Assembly: GCF_910592395.1 (NCBI RefSeq)
Contig: NC_088315.1
Location: 1,428,501-1,492,500 of the forward strand
DNA from: Lineus longissimus
Lineage: Eukaryota > Nemertea > Pilidiophora > Heteronemertea > Lineidae
Direction of reading: 5' to 3'
DNA: 64,000 nt
A program made the translations under genes and the position numbers. The notes under the pieces were generated by a model. The model ran no database searches. It was not told where the DNA came from and saw only the letters and a list, made by a program, of their open reading frames with translations. Shown one piece after another: positions 1-11,345 of the stretch. Numbering within the stretch: the first letter of the stretch is position 1; each line of letters opens with the position of its first letter.

Positions 1-157
1 AAGTGGTGACATACTCGACTAATTTTTCCCCCCAACAGGTTGCTACTCTATCTTCATTATCTCTTGAACAAGAAAACGCTTCAAACCAGTCACAAGTTGG
101 GACATTATCTGTGATTTTATCAAGAAATTTCTGCCAAGGGAGCATTTTGGCCTCCAT
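1..157 (-). CDS. partial 5' end of an unrecognised gene
   Basis: On the minus strand an ATG at 157 opens a frame that stays open to the window edge, about 52 codons. The peptide starts MEAKMLPWQKFLDKITDNV and is rich in Cys, Trp and acidic residues, which looks like protein rather than random sequence. The stretch before the ATG ends in GGTGACAG, so it could also be an internal exon with an acceptor there. It would be divergent from the nuclear receptor, whose nearest candidate start is about 1 kb away. I do not recognise the family. The gene continues off the left edge, so length and function cannot be given. Confidence 0.35.
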   Translation of the reverse strand, partial: MEAKMLPWQKFLDKITDNVPTCDWFEAFSCSRDNEDRVATCWGEKLVEYVTT

Positions 158-1202
158 ATCTGTCACCGGTGTAATACTATTTTAGGTATTTCTTTTTTTA
201 AAACCAAACAAACACTCATCAAAACATATCAATAGGTATAGGCAAATAGTTTTCTTGCTCAAATATCCAATAAAATTGGTGATTATTTAGTAAAGAGGAG
301 TGAAATCCACTTTTGGTTTGACCATTTCTGTTGCATCACAAATAAACTAAATTTGTTACGCCACCTAGCGCAATCTCCCGGGCGCCGGGTCAAATGTCCA
401 ATTTACATGCACCCGCTGAAATCGTCAGTAGGTCGAGTGATACTTGGCGGCAAGGATCACCGTTGACGACGCTTGGAGAGTTCACCTAGCGGCGTGAGTA
501 TCCGGTCGTTTCGCTTCCTGACCTGTTCGCCCCCAGTCGTTTCGCTCCAAATCGAAGTCCTTTCGCACTCGCAACTTCGGAGATGACAGTGTTATTCAAA
601 AATGGAAAAAGACCAAAAAGTTGGTTCCTGTGCTGGCTGTAGTCCATTCCGCAATTTTATGGAGCTGCCCAGTGCAATGCATTCTCCAAACTCGCACACT
701 GACGAAACTTGATGATAATCAAGCATATTCTCTCTGCTAGCACTGGCGTCCATGTTGGAAATCCAATGTTTCGGAGAAAATGGCGGCAAATTTAAGCAGG
801 GGTTCAACGACGTCGTAGATAAATTGGGTTCTGGTCTTGCGCGTGGAGTGTTGAGCGCCTCCAAAATGGTGGACAGCTCGGAGATTTTTCAATCTTTTTG
901 CGCTTTGGGCGCGTTTTTCTCATCAATGGAGTATTTTTGATCAACATTGTTCAGATAGCGCGATGTAAATAGTTAAAATGTGAATCCCTACAGTTTTCTT
1001 TAGTTGATCAACCGTATATTTCTTTCACAATTTGATTTTGAGTGCCGACATTTTTGTTTCTGCTCGAGTGTGTGTGGTGAAAATGAGAGCGATTTTCAAG
1101 ATTTCTCAACATCTTGGACAAGACTATAGGGCCTAATAGGCCTAGCATAGTCTTTGATTGGTCTTGCCCTGATCCGTTGCTTTTCTTTATTTTATTCAGG
1201 TG
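158..1202. other. intergenic or 5' UTR region upstream of nuclear receptor
   Basis: No convincing coding exon was found here. Bases 360-560 are locally richer in G+C and CpG than their surroundings and could hold a promoter shared by the two divergent genes. Exon a of the receptor at 1203 is preceded by a pyrimidine-rich acceptor (TTTATTTTATTCAG), so a non-coding first exon should lie in this stretch. The small frames at 592-940 have no recognisable similarity. Confidence 0.4.
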
Positions 1203-4200
1203 ATGGCTTCAGTTGAATGTATTAACACAGTCACAGAACTTACAGAAGTAAAGCAAGAGCCTGAAGAGGTAAGAAAAATTTTCGTCAGATCATTTGTGTT
1301 ACTGTTTCTTTCGTACACGATAGCTTTGCCCTCCTTCCTTGTAGGCCTACATTTCATACCAATATTCGTGATCCATTTCAGTCAAGTAAATTATTGTTCT
1401 CCGACACGGCCTATAGCTTGGTGACTCAATGTGACGCAACACATGTGCCCCCCCCCCCCCCCCAGCTGTCTTCAGACATTTCCCCAAGTCCCCCTGTGCT
1501 GTGGAAGTTGGAGGTTTCTGATCCTGTGGCTGTGATGACTCTGGGTATGCAGCTGTTTGTGATAAACTCATTTCAATGTTTATTGCTCCATCCTTGGTGA
1601 AGGAGAAGGACTTGAGGGACATCCATCTCCAAGCACTCGTCTCATGATGAGAGGCAAGGTCAAACAAAACAATACAGATCATTGTCGAATTCAAAGTGTT
1701 TTTACATGTAAATTACATGTACTCCAGTACCTCGTCCTCCGCAAAAGAAAGCCAACTCATGCTTCAGAGACAATGTAAATGTTCCATCGACACGGTCTAC
1801 TTCTTACATTTACAATACCTAGCAAACTGCTGCACCTCAATGCAGTTTTTTTAGCATAATATTGTCAGAAAGGTTTTCTTATAATCATACAATACAAATT
1901 CAAATTTCAAATTTCAAATACAATACATGAAAATGTCCGGAATGTGATTGCTGATTGCATGAGTTTTTCACTAATAAAACCCTGGGTTGTTTTCAGTTGT
2001 GCTTTGGATTGTGATACAACTAATACCCACTCTAGTCTTGGAGTTGGGAGTTTGCCAAGTCTAAAAATTTCTTTGCGCCCTTGACCAAGTGAACCATTGA
2101 CATTGACATTCACCTAGGTTTATAACGTGTTACATAACATTGTCAATAATCAATATGTATCGTGCCAAACAACTATTACATAGACTGAACTATGTACATT
2201 ATTTTTGTTCAAGTCAGATAAAAAGAGATTGAACCTGTCATTCAATTACAATCAATTAGTTTGTTTGTGGCTGGTTTGTTTTCCTTTTAATAATAGGTGC
2301 TACCATATATGTGGCATCTTTTTCTATCTTGCAATGCCTGCAGACAAAGGATTCAATTTATCACTGGCTGTATCAGAGGATAATTACTATCTTGTTTCCA
2401 GTGTCATGCTTTGCCTCAGCAACAAAAGGGTGAGTGGAGCATTTCAGACTCTCTACTGAATTGTAAAAAAACTTATATGCGTTGTAAAATCTTCACTTGA
2501 TTCAACCCCTGGGTTCAAGCTTAGGTTCAAGCCACGGAAAAGTATTTCAAAAAAACTTAATACCAGGCCTTTTAACTTAAGAATAGTCATTCTTTTAATA
2601 CATTTTTCCATGTGTTATTGTCCAGTTTTTTCTCAACATTCTGTTTAATGATTTGCAAACGAACAGCAGATTAATGGCTGAATGCCAATCGTGTTTATTA
2701 TGTCACTGATTGCTTGATGTGTCACCGTGTGTATACTGACCATGGTGCTAAGAATATTACGTAACAGACTTGTGACGTACACATTTGAACTGTCCAGGAA
2801 CTCAAGCTATGTTTTGTACAGTACAAGTCTAGTCCAATTGGGTAACTGTTAACTAGAAAACCTGGCCATTAAAATGGAACCAGGTACCGGTACTTCAAAA
2901 GCACTAGAGTATTTTGAGGTAAGTCATTTTATCTTCTATGGTTCTTGGTTTACTGCGGAGTGGACATGGTCTTGATATATGCACCTTAATCGGGCCATGA
3001 CCTAATGTATTGGTTTGCGCATGCCCTGATTTCAATACCATCTTGACATACAAATTATGGAGTCTCTATGAAGACTACCAAATATGTCCCAAGTCACATG
3101 ACGCACAGTAATACAAATTGGCTATTGTACATAGCCATTACTGTGCCTCATAATACTCCTCATTGATTGATGAGCCATGTCCTTAACCTGACCGATTTAT
3201 GAGCCAGCGCGTGCCTGACCTACTGTGACGCTTGTCATATGATTGATCAGATGCAAACATGGTGGACAGAGAAATAGACCTCTCAGATTTTCTTTCTTTA
3301 GGATTAGATGTCTTTGATAATTTATTGTTCAATGAAAAATTTCAGGTATTTTCAAACATGAAATGATTTTGGATAAAATGATTATGTTCAACTTCTTTTT
3401 CTCTCTGATTTCAGTTACAGGGGTTGCATTCATTATTTTCAGTGTTAAATGTTTATTGAATGGATAGGCTGCACTTCTGAACCAAAACCTAACTTTTTCT
3501 CGTCCTAATCATTACAGAAACAAGCATTGACTCAGGAGTTAGAGATTTCTTCCAATGTCGTTGATACATCCATAAGCCATTCACCACCGTCGAAACCCTC
3601 ATCATCTTCACAGCCATGGTTACCACCATGCCGAGTTTGTGGTGAGAGCGCATCTGGTTTACACTATGGTGTCAACACGTGCGAGGCGTGCAAGGTCAGT
3701 GAAATTCATATTTAACTCGGATCAACCAAGATGTTTGAGAGTTGTCATCTAAAGGAACTGTTCCAAACTATGTGTACTGATCATGAGTTGAACTGCTGAG
3801 AACATTCCAGCTACAGGTATTGTACATGTTCTCTAATACTGAACATGGTCCAGACAGTTCATAGATTGTCAGAGGTTGTCAGCCAAAAAAACACTTTGAT
3901 ACCAATGTGTTTGTTTTGCAGGGATTCTTCAGACGGAGTCTTCAGAGGAAGGAATCATATTCCTGTAAAGGAAAGGGAGACTGTAACGTTGGGGGAGGAC
4001 AGCGTGGAACGTGTGCGGCATGCCGCTACCAGAAGTGTCAAAGAGTGGGCATGTCAAAAGATGGTACGAGCAATACTACTGAATTTCGTGAAATTTTGAT
4101 GGAGTGTTTTGTTTTTGTGATTTCACAACGCACTGTTGAACACAAACTTGAAAAAAGTGTAAAAATTCAACTGTATTGTATTTACCACTAAATTTCGGCA

Positions 4201-6159
4201 GGAAACACGATTTTGATTCCATCGCCAATTGAAAAGGAGCAAATTTGTTAACAGTTAAAATCTTTTTTGCAGCAATCAAAACAGGTCGATATACTCATGA
4301 GAAAAAAACTAGAGACATTGTTGAGGTGAAACGTTTACGCTTGGACAAGGACTCTTCATTTATAACCATTTCACAGAAAGAAAAGGACTTTGAGGATATT
4401 ATTGAAAAAGTGGTGCAACTGGACAAAATCATAAATCGACATGACCCAAACTTTGAGGAAAAAGTTGTGAAAATCCAGGAAGACTTTTTGGTAAGTTTTG
4501 GAAATCCACCACTTTCTCAGCCCTGGTTATTAAATGTGAAGTGTTATACTTGTTCCAGTCATAAAAAATAGCCTAGTAAAACCTAAGGTGGGATTAGATT
4601 CTCATTCAAGCTGAGCAGTTTTGAGCGCGAGACAGTGACAGTACTTGGAAACACCGGAGTCATGTTTCGTTATCATTTCACTTCAGGAAGAGCACAAACA
4701 AAAAGAACAACTGTTTGGTAGAATGCGGCCGATGTCGAATGAGGAGTACAAGACGTTTTACGCAACAACAGGAGTTGATGTTGATGGACGCAAGGAGATG
4801 ATGCAGCGCTTCTCGACAGAGCTTGTCTCGTGGATCGAAAAATATATACAATTCGCTAAAGGATTACCAGGGTTTAAAACGTTGTCTATAGACGAACAGT
4901 CAGCTGTGGTCAAAGGTGGGTGCATTCTTTCAATTTTGAGGACAGAGGTGTGGACTGAAGGTCATAAAGCAGGGGTCCCCCTATTGTCAGATTTGCCAGC
5001 TCTAGTAAGAAACTCCAGTTCTGCTACCATTGTGCCGATCGCTGACCCATGCATGCGGTGCCCCCACTGTCTTGTAATGAAGAGTTGTATACTTTGACAG
5101 GGATTTATTACCAGTATTTTTGAAATTCAAATGGAGGTATAGATGGATGTGACGGAGGGTGGGTAAAGGCATAATCACACAATTTGGTTCATGATGCGAA
5201 CCCGAGTCTTTATTCCACTTCATCCTCGTTGAGCTCTGATAAAGTATGATATGAGCAACTTGTTAATACCCTGAGATTGTTTCTGTAGAGACCTTCATGT
5301 ACATGTGATACAGACGGCTGTGGTGAAGCACTTTGAGACAATCTCTTGGCACAGTGAAACTCGTGACACATGCACAATCCTAACACTTTATCTTTTATCT
5401 CCCAGCATCAAGATTTGAAGTGTGGTTCCTGAGCGCATATTTCGGGATACACCTCGAAGCCGACATATTCACAACATTCCGGGGACGAACCCTTCATCTT
5501 GATGAAATCTCAACAGTGTGGGACGTAGATTATTTAAAACTTTTATTCAAAGTCGCCAAACGATTAAAAAGAATGAAACTGACTGCAAAGGAGCGAGCAC
5601 TGCTGAAAGCATCAGTTGTGTTGTTATCAGGTTAGTTTAAAGGTTTTATTGTCAAGATTATTCGGGATAATATCTGCCGAACCAGTTGTTCTGTCATCCA
5701 CTCTTCTACATGTAAACAATCATAGCGTAATGATGACCATCTGAAAGGTTCTCCTTCAGTCTGCTCCCCACGGCTTCCAGGTATACAGAGGATCTGGTGT
5801 GGCTTGAATCTTTTGCTATGGGTGTGACTGAACCCAGTAAAACTGCTTTTTCGTGTGAACCTTTCAATTCCTTGCAGGATAAGAATGTCAATGTAGCTTG
5901 GTTTCCTCTTCTTCCAGATCGTGTGGAGCTCGCCAATCCTGCACCGATGGAGGAAGGACTTCAACTGCTCATTCAAGCATTTGAGTTCGAAGTGAAAAAA
6001 AATCACAAAGATGAACCAAACATGTTTGCCAAGGTTCTTGGTACGTTGCCGGTTTTGCGACATCTCAGTCACTGGAATATGAAAATCTTCAGTACGATGC
6101 AGCTTGATTTTCCATATGTTAACTTTCACCCGCTGCTGTATGAGATGATTTCAATGTGA
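1203..6159 (+). CDS. nuclear hormone receptor, NR1-like
   Basis: Ligand-regulated zinc-finger transcription factor acting in the nucleus. Exons: 1203-1268, 3518-3694, 3922-4063, 4273-4490, 4687-4915, 5406-5630 and 5918-6159. All phases agree, giving 432 aa. The DNA-binding domain starts near residue 60 with two C4 fingers: C-x2-C-x13-C-x2-C, then C-x5-C-x9-C-x2-C. The finger-1 recognition helix reads CEACKGFFRR and is split by an intron directly after CEACK. A basic hinge follows (IKTGRYTHEKKTRD), then a ligand-binding domain with helix 8-9 features (VAKRLKRMKL, ERALLKASVVLLS). It ends in an AF-2 helix LLYEMI that fits the hydrophobic-hydrophobic-x-E-hydrophobic pattern, so it should be activation competent. 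The first exon is ambiguous: other ATG exons in the same phase lie at 2874-2918 and 3259-3345. Subfamily is uncertain; I infer an invertebrate NR1-type expansion member. It is convergent with the HSD17B2-like gene. Confidence 0.9.
1447..1464. repeat. poly-C tract
   Basis: An uninterrupted run of about 18 C in the first intron of the nuclear receptor. It is a simple mononucleotide tract whose length is prone to sequencing error. No function is inferred. Confidence 0.85.
2874..2918 (+). CDS. candidate alternative first coding exon of the nuclear receptor (b)
   Basis: An ATG followed by 15 codons (MEPGTGTSKALEYFE) ends exactly at a consensus donor GTAAGT. It leaves phase 0, which matches the acceptor at 3518. 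This fits an alternative promoter or N-terminal A/B isoform, a common arrangement in nuclear receptors. There is no transcript support, and chance occurrence is possible for so short an exon. Confidence 0.4.
3259..3345 (+). CDS. candidate alternative first coding exon of the nuclear receptor (c)
   Basis: An ATG opens 29 codons (MVDREIDLSDFLSLGLDVFD and onward) ending in ...EKFQ at a GTATTT donor. It splices in phase 0 to the exon at 3518. The acidic/hydrophobic pattern DLSDFLSLGLDVFDNLLF resembles a short activation-type helix, which would suit an A/B domain. An upstream ATG at 3251 is in another frame and closes after eight codons. Evidence is reading frame and splice phase only. Confidence 0.5.
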
Positions 6160-8433
6160 GGTGTGTAAATGTGGATTATCTGTGATGAGACTATTCCCCT
6201 GGATCTCATTCACTATGTCATACTGAAAACAATGATGAAACATTGAAACTCTGAGAAGCCAAAGTTCTTGTATAGTCTCTTGGTATGTAGCGTTTTATCC
6301 TGGTGATCAAATGTGACATTTACATGTATGTTTGGTCATCCCACACAGACGAGTGTTAATGAAGGAGTGTTACACCTCCCGGTTACAATATTATGGGTGA
6401 CATTGAAAGTGAGGAGTCGCAAAGTTGTTGTGAAGGAGCAGGTCAACAAATCGTGATTTTGATGGAATTTCTGTTTAAAATTGACTGTAGTGGACATACA
6501 AATGTAGTATATATTATACCCAGGACATGCTGCATTAAACTTTGTGATATTTTGTTGTAAATTTTAGAACCAACTATTTTAATCATCATTGTGATATTGT
6601 TATCTGTGTACAAATTATAATTCAAACTGCTGACTATTCTCCTATGTGTCGGATTTGTCTTGAGAGAAATACATAAAAGTTTAGTTCTAAACCTAAAAAT
6701 GTGTTCACAAAGTATTATGAGTAATACATGGAGTAGAGTAATATGAATTAGATATGCCCTGATCATATTCCATGTGGCTGATGTGGTTTTGTTTGATCAC
6801 AATTGGAACTCTTATGTATTTGTCTGGTGGAAGGGATATTGTGGTGTTAATCCCCTATAGGGGCAGTTACATTGAGTGATTGGGTATGCAGACACACAGG
6901 CAAACAAATATATGTCATGGTCATGAATCCATTGTGAAGCCATTGTTAACTGACATGTCAGTATACCATATAGCTCTGTGTAACTGCTTTACATGTACAT
7001 GTATAATACTGGCCAGTTTGGTGTACTCCTATACAATATGTACTGTGAACATGTCGCCGACTCCTCAACCAGTGTCTTGCTGGCTGTTTGAAGATCATTC
7101 CTCCATTTGTAAACAACAGATTGCTCTCATGAACCTCAGGTTTGATCAGGGACTTTTGCATCACCTTGCCAATCACTGCTGAAGAAATTTATTTTGTACC
7201 GTTTGATAAATTGTTGCAAGTTGATATGGGGATTTTCAGTTTTCTTAGTATTTTCCAGAATGGAGTGGGTTTTCACTCCTAGAATATGTATACCGGTGTT
7301 TACAAATAAAGATAATTATTCTGACAAATTGATGTCTTTATTGCCCTTTTGTTCATTTGCAAAACGGATCGATTCGATCTGTGCCGAGTGGCTAGTTGAT
7401 CAACACATTTTTCGCTTCTGTGTCCTTGAGAGCAAGACACCCAACCCGACATCGCTTCATTGTTGCATATGGGACAATTTTCCCTGTGCCCATGCCAAGG
7501 AAAGCGAAAGCAAAACTGAGGTGCAAGCCACTGTCCGGGTCTTATTGCCGTCATCTCTCCACCTCACAGAACCTGTGGAGGACGAACCGGTTTGGGAAGA
7601 AAACTGAAGACGACGTTTAATGTAAACAACAATCTATTTATTGTTAAACAATTTGATTTTTTACAAAGCATGATATACAACGTATACATAACCGGTAATT
7701 CTTCATTGAATGCATGGCAAAATATACACATACTTGTATCAGTATTGAAATTTGAACTGATTCATAGGGTTGATAATGAAAGATTCTATAGCGTGGCTTT
7801 AGTTTAGTGTCCTACTATAAGAAGCCAGGTATTCAACTATAAACAAATGCACTTACATGGTGAACTAACATTGCATTTGTAATGACCGCAAGGTTCATGT
7901 GACGGTCAACTACTCTGATCGAAATGATTGAACCCCTATTCTAACCTAGTGATTGCAACTGAAGAACCAGCACCACTCAGAAGAGGTGCAGTCTAAAAGG
8001 CTTTATAAAATGCTTTGTGGAAGAGACTAGTGAAGGCAGGATTGAATACTAAGCTGTACAACAACAGTCTCAGAGAGCTGGAATGAATAGCAAACACAGA
8101 TTCCTAACAGCCTGTATGAAGGTAAGAGCCACTTTCCAATCCTGAAGAGTAGTTCATACTCGGAAAGCCAAGGGTAAGATTCATTCATATTCCAATGGAA
8201 GGCCAGATAAATCAGTTGTCTAATTTCATGAAAAATACTTTCCATCTCTCATGAGAACTCTGGACAACATCCATAACACACCACTTATAATTTGAGCAAA
8301 ATGATTTTCAAGCTCTACAAACTCTACTATCTATTCAGTAGTAAACAAACTGGTAACCTCTCAAAATATCTGGCAGAACGTTACATCCTCAACAACAACA
8401 CAATAACAACAAACACCTCCAGAGGTGCGTATT
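6160..8433. other. convergent 3' flanks of nuclear receptor and HSD17B2-like gene
   Basis: AT-rich sequence with no recognised exon. It should hold both 3' UTRs: an AATAAA-type signal for the plus gene lies near 7307, and TTTATT (AATAAA on the minus strand) near 7636. Overlapping plus-strand frames at 7194-7620 are open for about 70-137 codons but match nothing I recognise and have no splice context. Confidence 0.5.
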
Positions 8434-11153
8434 TTATTTTGAACCGACATTGGACACAGCTGATTTCATACGTCGAGGTATAGATATCGCAAATGAGATT
8501 TTGTCTGCTATCCAGATCGGCAGCAATGGATAAAACATCATAAAAGGTTCGACAAATGTGCCACAAGGGTAGCGCTCGCGCGGCAGCTTGGAGAGAAGTC
8601 CACTTCTCATGGCACGAACAACTGGGGAAAGATCCTCTGGTAGATTGGCAGACTCGGCTTCAAAAACACGGTACACTTCATCTAAGTGTTGACGACCATA
8701 AAGCTCACGCATCTCTGGACAAGCTTGCTGCCATACTTGTTCCTTTTGGGTGTTAATCATACTTGACATGAAGGTATCTGAAAGAGTTCAGCGGGTAAAT
8801 GTCATTGTGATGTAGACATTGAAACATGTTATAATTCAACCACTGGTAGGTTCAACCATCGCCCTAGTTGGGTCTTCACCCTGCCCTGGCGTACACCAAG
8901 GAGTTCAAGAAACCAAAATGTACACACATCTTGATATTTTGAACTATTCTCTTTTTTCATCAAGCATGTCAACACTACAGGCTTCACTGTTTTTGACAAA
9001 GGGTATTGACTAAAGTTGTCAACGTACTTGTTTTGAATCCACCAGGTTGCACCACCGAGACACCAATATCAAACTTCCGCATTTCTATCCGTAACACATC
9101 AGAGAAGCCTTCAATGGCATGTTTTGATGCCACGTAGGCTGAGAATAATTCCAACGGAACTTTACCTGCAATAAAAGAAATGGTGAACTTGTAGGACTGT
9201 CAAACAAGACCTCATAATCTGAGTGGTGAACTTGTAGGACTGTCAAACAAGACCTCATAATCTGAGTGGTGAACTTGTAGGACTGTCAAACAAGACCTCA
9301 TAATCTGAGTGGTGAACTTGTGGGACTGTCAAACAAGACTTCATAATCTGAGTGACAATTTGAAGATCATGTCGTGTCCATAATTGGTAACATCAATATT
9401 GTAAAATTTTGCATTAATTACATACTACATTCATAAAATCTCAAATTCAAACAACTTTTTCAATCATAGTGTTTGAATAGGCCATTACTGTCTCATGCTG
9501 AACTGATCCCTCACACCTTTTGGCTTACTTCTAGTTAGATGTGTGTCAGACTGTGCCCATGCAAACTCCACATCTTCGAGATCTAAGGATCACATAATAA
9601 AACTCACAACTCTGAGAGAGATGACATAACTTACCAAGTATACTAGAGACATTTACAATTCTACCTTTCGACTTTCTAATGAGAGGTATAAACTTAATAA
9701 AACTCACAACTCTGAGAGAGATGACATAACTTACCAAGTATACTAGAGACATTTACAATTCTACCTTTCGACTTTCTAATGAGAGGTATAAACTTTCGTG
9801 ACATGCGGACAACACCAAAAAAATTGATGTTCAGAACTTTTTCATAAGATGCTTGAGATGTCAGTTCTATATCAGCCACCATCCAGATGCCTGCATTGTT
9901 TACTAAACCCCAGAGACCTGTGGATTGAAAAAATACGTTAGTGAATTGAACACTTGAGACATTACTCTTGAACACGTGGTAAATATTTGGCTTGAAAAAA
10001 GGTGCACAACCTGTTGGGTGAGCAGAGATTTGGAGAAACTCTGGCTGTACCCAAGGTCAGCCACAGTCTGGGTGATTACAGTATTGATCCTCCGGCAAAG
10101 CTGAAATTCACATGGAGGTCAGTCTTGAAGGATTACAGCAAGCTGCCTGTTTTCTAGGTCATGGCTTGCACGAATGTTACTGGATTGCAAAGTTGAGGCA
10201 TTTTTGTTTACCTTCAGATCCTACGCTTGTTGACACAACATTAAATGCAGCATCGATTAAAGCTTGATTTGTCACATCAATGTGGAGAACTTTCAATCTG
10301 AAAAGGTTTTAAAAGTTGTAATAAAGGTGGGATCACTGCTTCAAAAGACATAGCAATTTTTTCTTCCAATACGAGCAACAGGGATCTTGAATTGAATTGA
10401 AATACTCACTCAGGGGAACAGGAGTTCTTTAATTCTATAGCACCAGGACCATCACTCTCAAGGCAACCAGCAAACACTTTCATGCCAATACTATCCAACT
10501 TCTTGGCAAGAGCATGACCAAATCCTGAATCACACCCTGAAACAACATGAAACAACATGAAAAATATGATGACAATTGTCATGTTACTATTCACTGTGAC
10601 AAAGTGTTATTTTTCAAGTTCTGCAGTTTAGTCTTAAGTCCAGCAAGGCCTAAGGTTAGCCATGCCATGGCCTACGTTGTCAGTGGTAGGACCTAATCGA
10701 CGATAGCCATTGTCATGCTGAACTATTCTGATAGTCGAATTTCAGTCGAGTGGTAATTTCAAATCAGTGGAGCGATCTCCACAACTCACCGGTAATCAAA
10801 ACAGCTTTCCCGTGTGCTGGCAAGTGACTTGACGGAAGAATCGAGTAGATGAACAAACATCCTAGACCGAAGATGAGGACACCTGACACTCCCTTCAGAA
10901 GGAAATGGCACATAGGTTCACCGACAAATAAAACACCAAGACTTAGCAGGGATCGCAGGCCAAACCGAAATTCATGAGTGAGAAATTTGGACAAAACTGC
11001 CATTCCAAAAATCACTGTTATTGTGGAATAAATGACAGAATAAAAGAGAAATTCATCGTCTATGATCAATTCTCTGTCTTCAGACATCATTGGAAGATTA
11101 TCATTCATCAGATTAGAAGAGGCACTGAGATTATCATCGCGGGGACTGACCAT
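8434..11153 (-). CDS. 17-beta-hydroxysteroid dehydrogenase 2-like SDR
   Basis: Membrane-anchored short-chain dehydrogenase/reductase expected to oxidise steroid or retinoid alcohols with NAD. Exons in reading order: 11153-10790, 10536-10410, 10297-10212, 9917-9735, 9165-9028 and 8777-8434, giving 413 aa. The N-terminal ~120 residues hold hydrophobic segments (for example [11 protein letters not shown] and [18 protein letters not shown]) and end in ITG. The cofactor motif TGCDSGFG is at about 121-128, split by an intron. NNAG is near 199-202, the catalytic Ser in NVSS near 250, and Y-V-A-S-K at about 264-268. The segment [20 protein letters not shown] and the preserved ...GPGAIELK...CSPE stretch align with vertebrate HSD17B2. 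BDH1 and RDH are near relatives, so substrate is inferred. The fourth exon's 3' part is copied in tandem in the next intron. Head to head with EMC10 across 192 bp. Confidence 0.88.
9181..9352. repeat. 43-bp tandem repeat, four copies
   Basis: Four head-to-tail copies of a 43-bp unit beginning TGGTGAACTTGTAGGACTGT. The first three are identical and the last has two substitutions. It lies in the HSD17B2-like gene's intron, just outside the acceptor of the exon at 9165. The near-identity implies recent expansion. Confidence 0.95.
9596..9795. repeat. perfect 100-bp tandem duplication covering an exon end
   Basis: Bases 9596-9695 and 9696-9795 are identical. On the minus strand the unit holds the last 61 nt of the HSD17B2-like exon (residues [20 protein letters not shown]), its splice donor and about 39 nt of intron. 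The second copy therefore presents an extra exon fragment and donor with no obvious acceptor. Confidence 0.95.
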
Positions 11154-11345
11154 TACAAGGGTCTGATCTAATTTCTTTGGCAGCAGGAGCTCTTTTTAGA
11201 AAAATCAGTTTTCCGCCATGATGCTGCTTCCCGCAGGTTATCCATAACACTTATTTGGATTGGTTCGCTTGCCAAAGTGGTTTTCTGTCACGATCTGTGA
11301 TTCGTTGAAATTTCGTTCCCTTCCCAGAAGGCACTGTAATCCAAA
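11154..11345. promoter_or_regulatory. candidate bidirectional promoter, HSD17B2-like / EMC10
   Basis: Only 192 bp separate the two divergent start codons, so both promoters and 5' UTRs must share or overlap this interval. I see no TATA box placed well for either side. This is inferred from gene geometry alone. Confidence 0.5.

Noticed and set aside
2334-2429. Fourth alternative first exon of the nuclear receptor (MPADKGFNLSLAVSEDNYYL...)
   Set aside because: It ends at GTGAGT in phase 0, but the match could be chance and there is no motif support. Kept only as a remark in the first-exon finding.
7194-7620. Plus-strand frames of 137 and 74 codons in the nuclear receptor / HSD17B2-like 3' space
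   Set aside because: No similarity, overlapping frames and no splice signals. Not better than chance in this composition.
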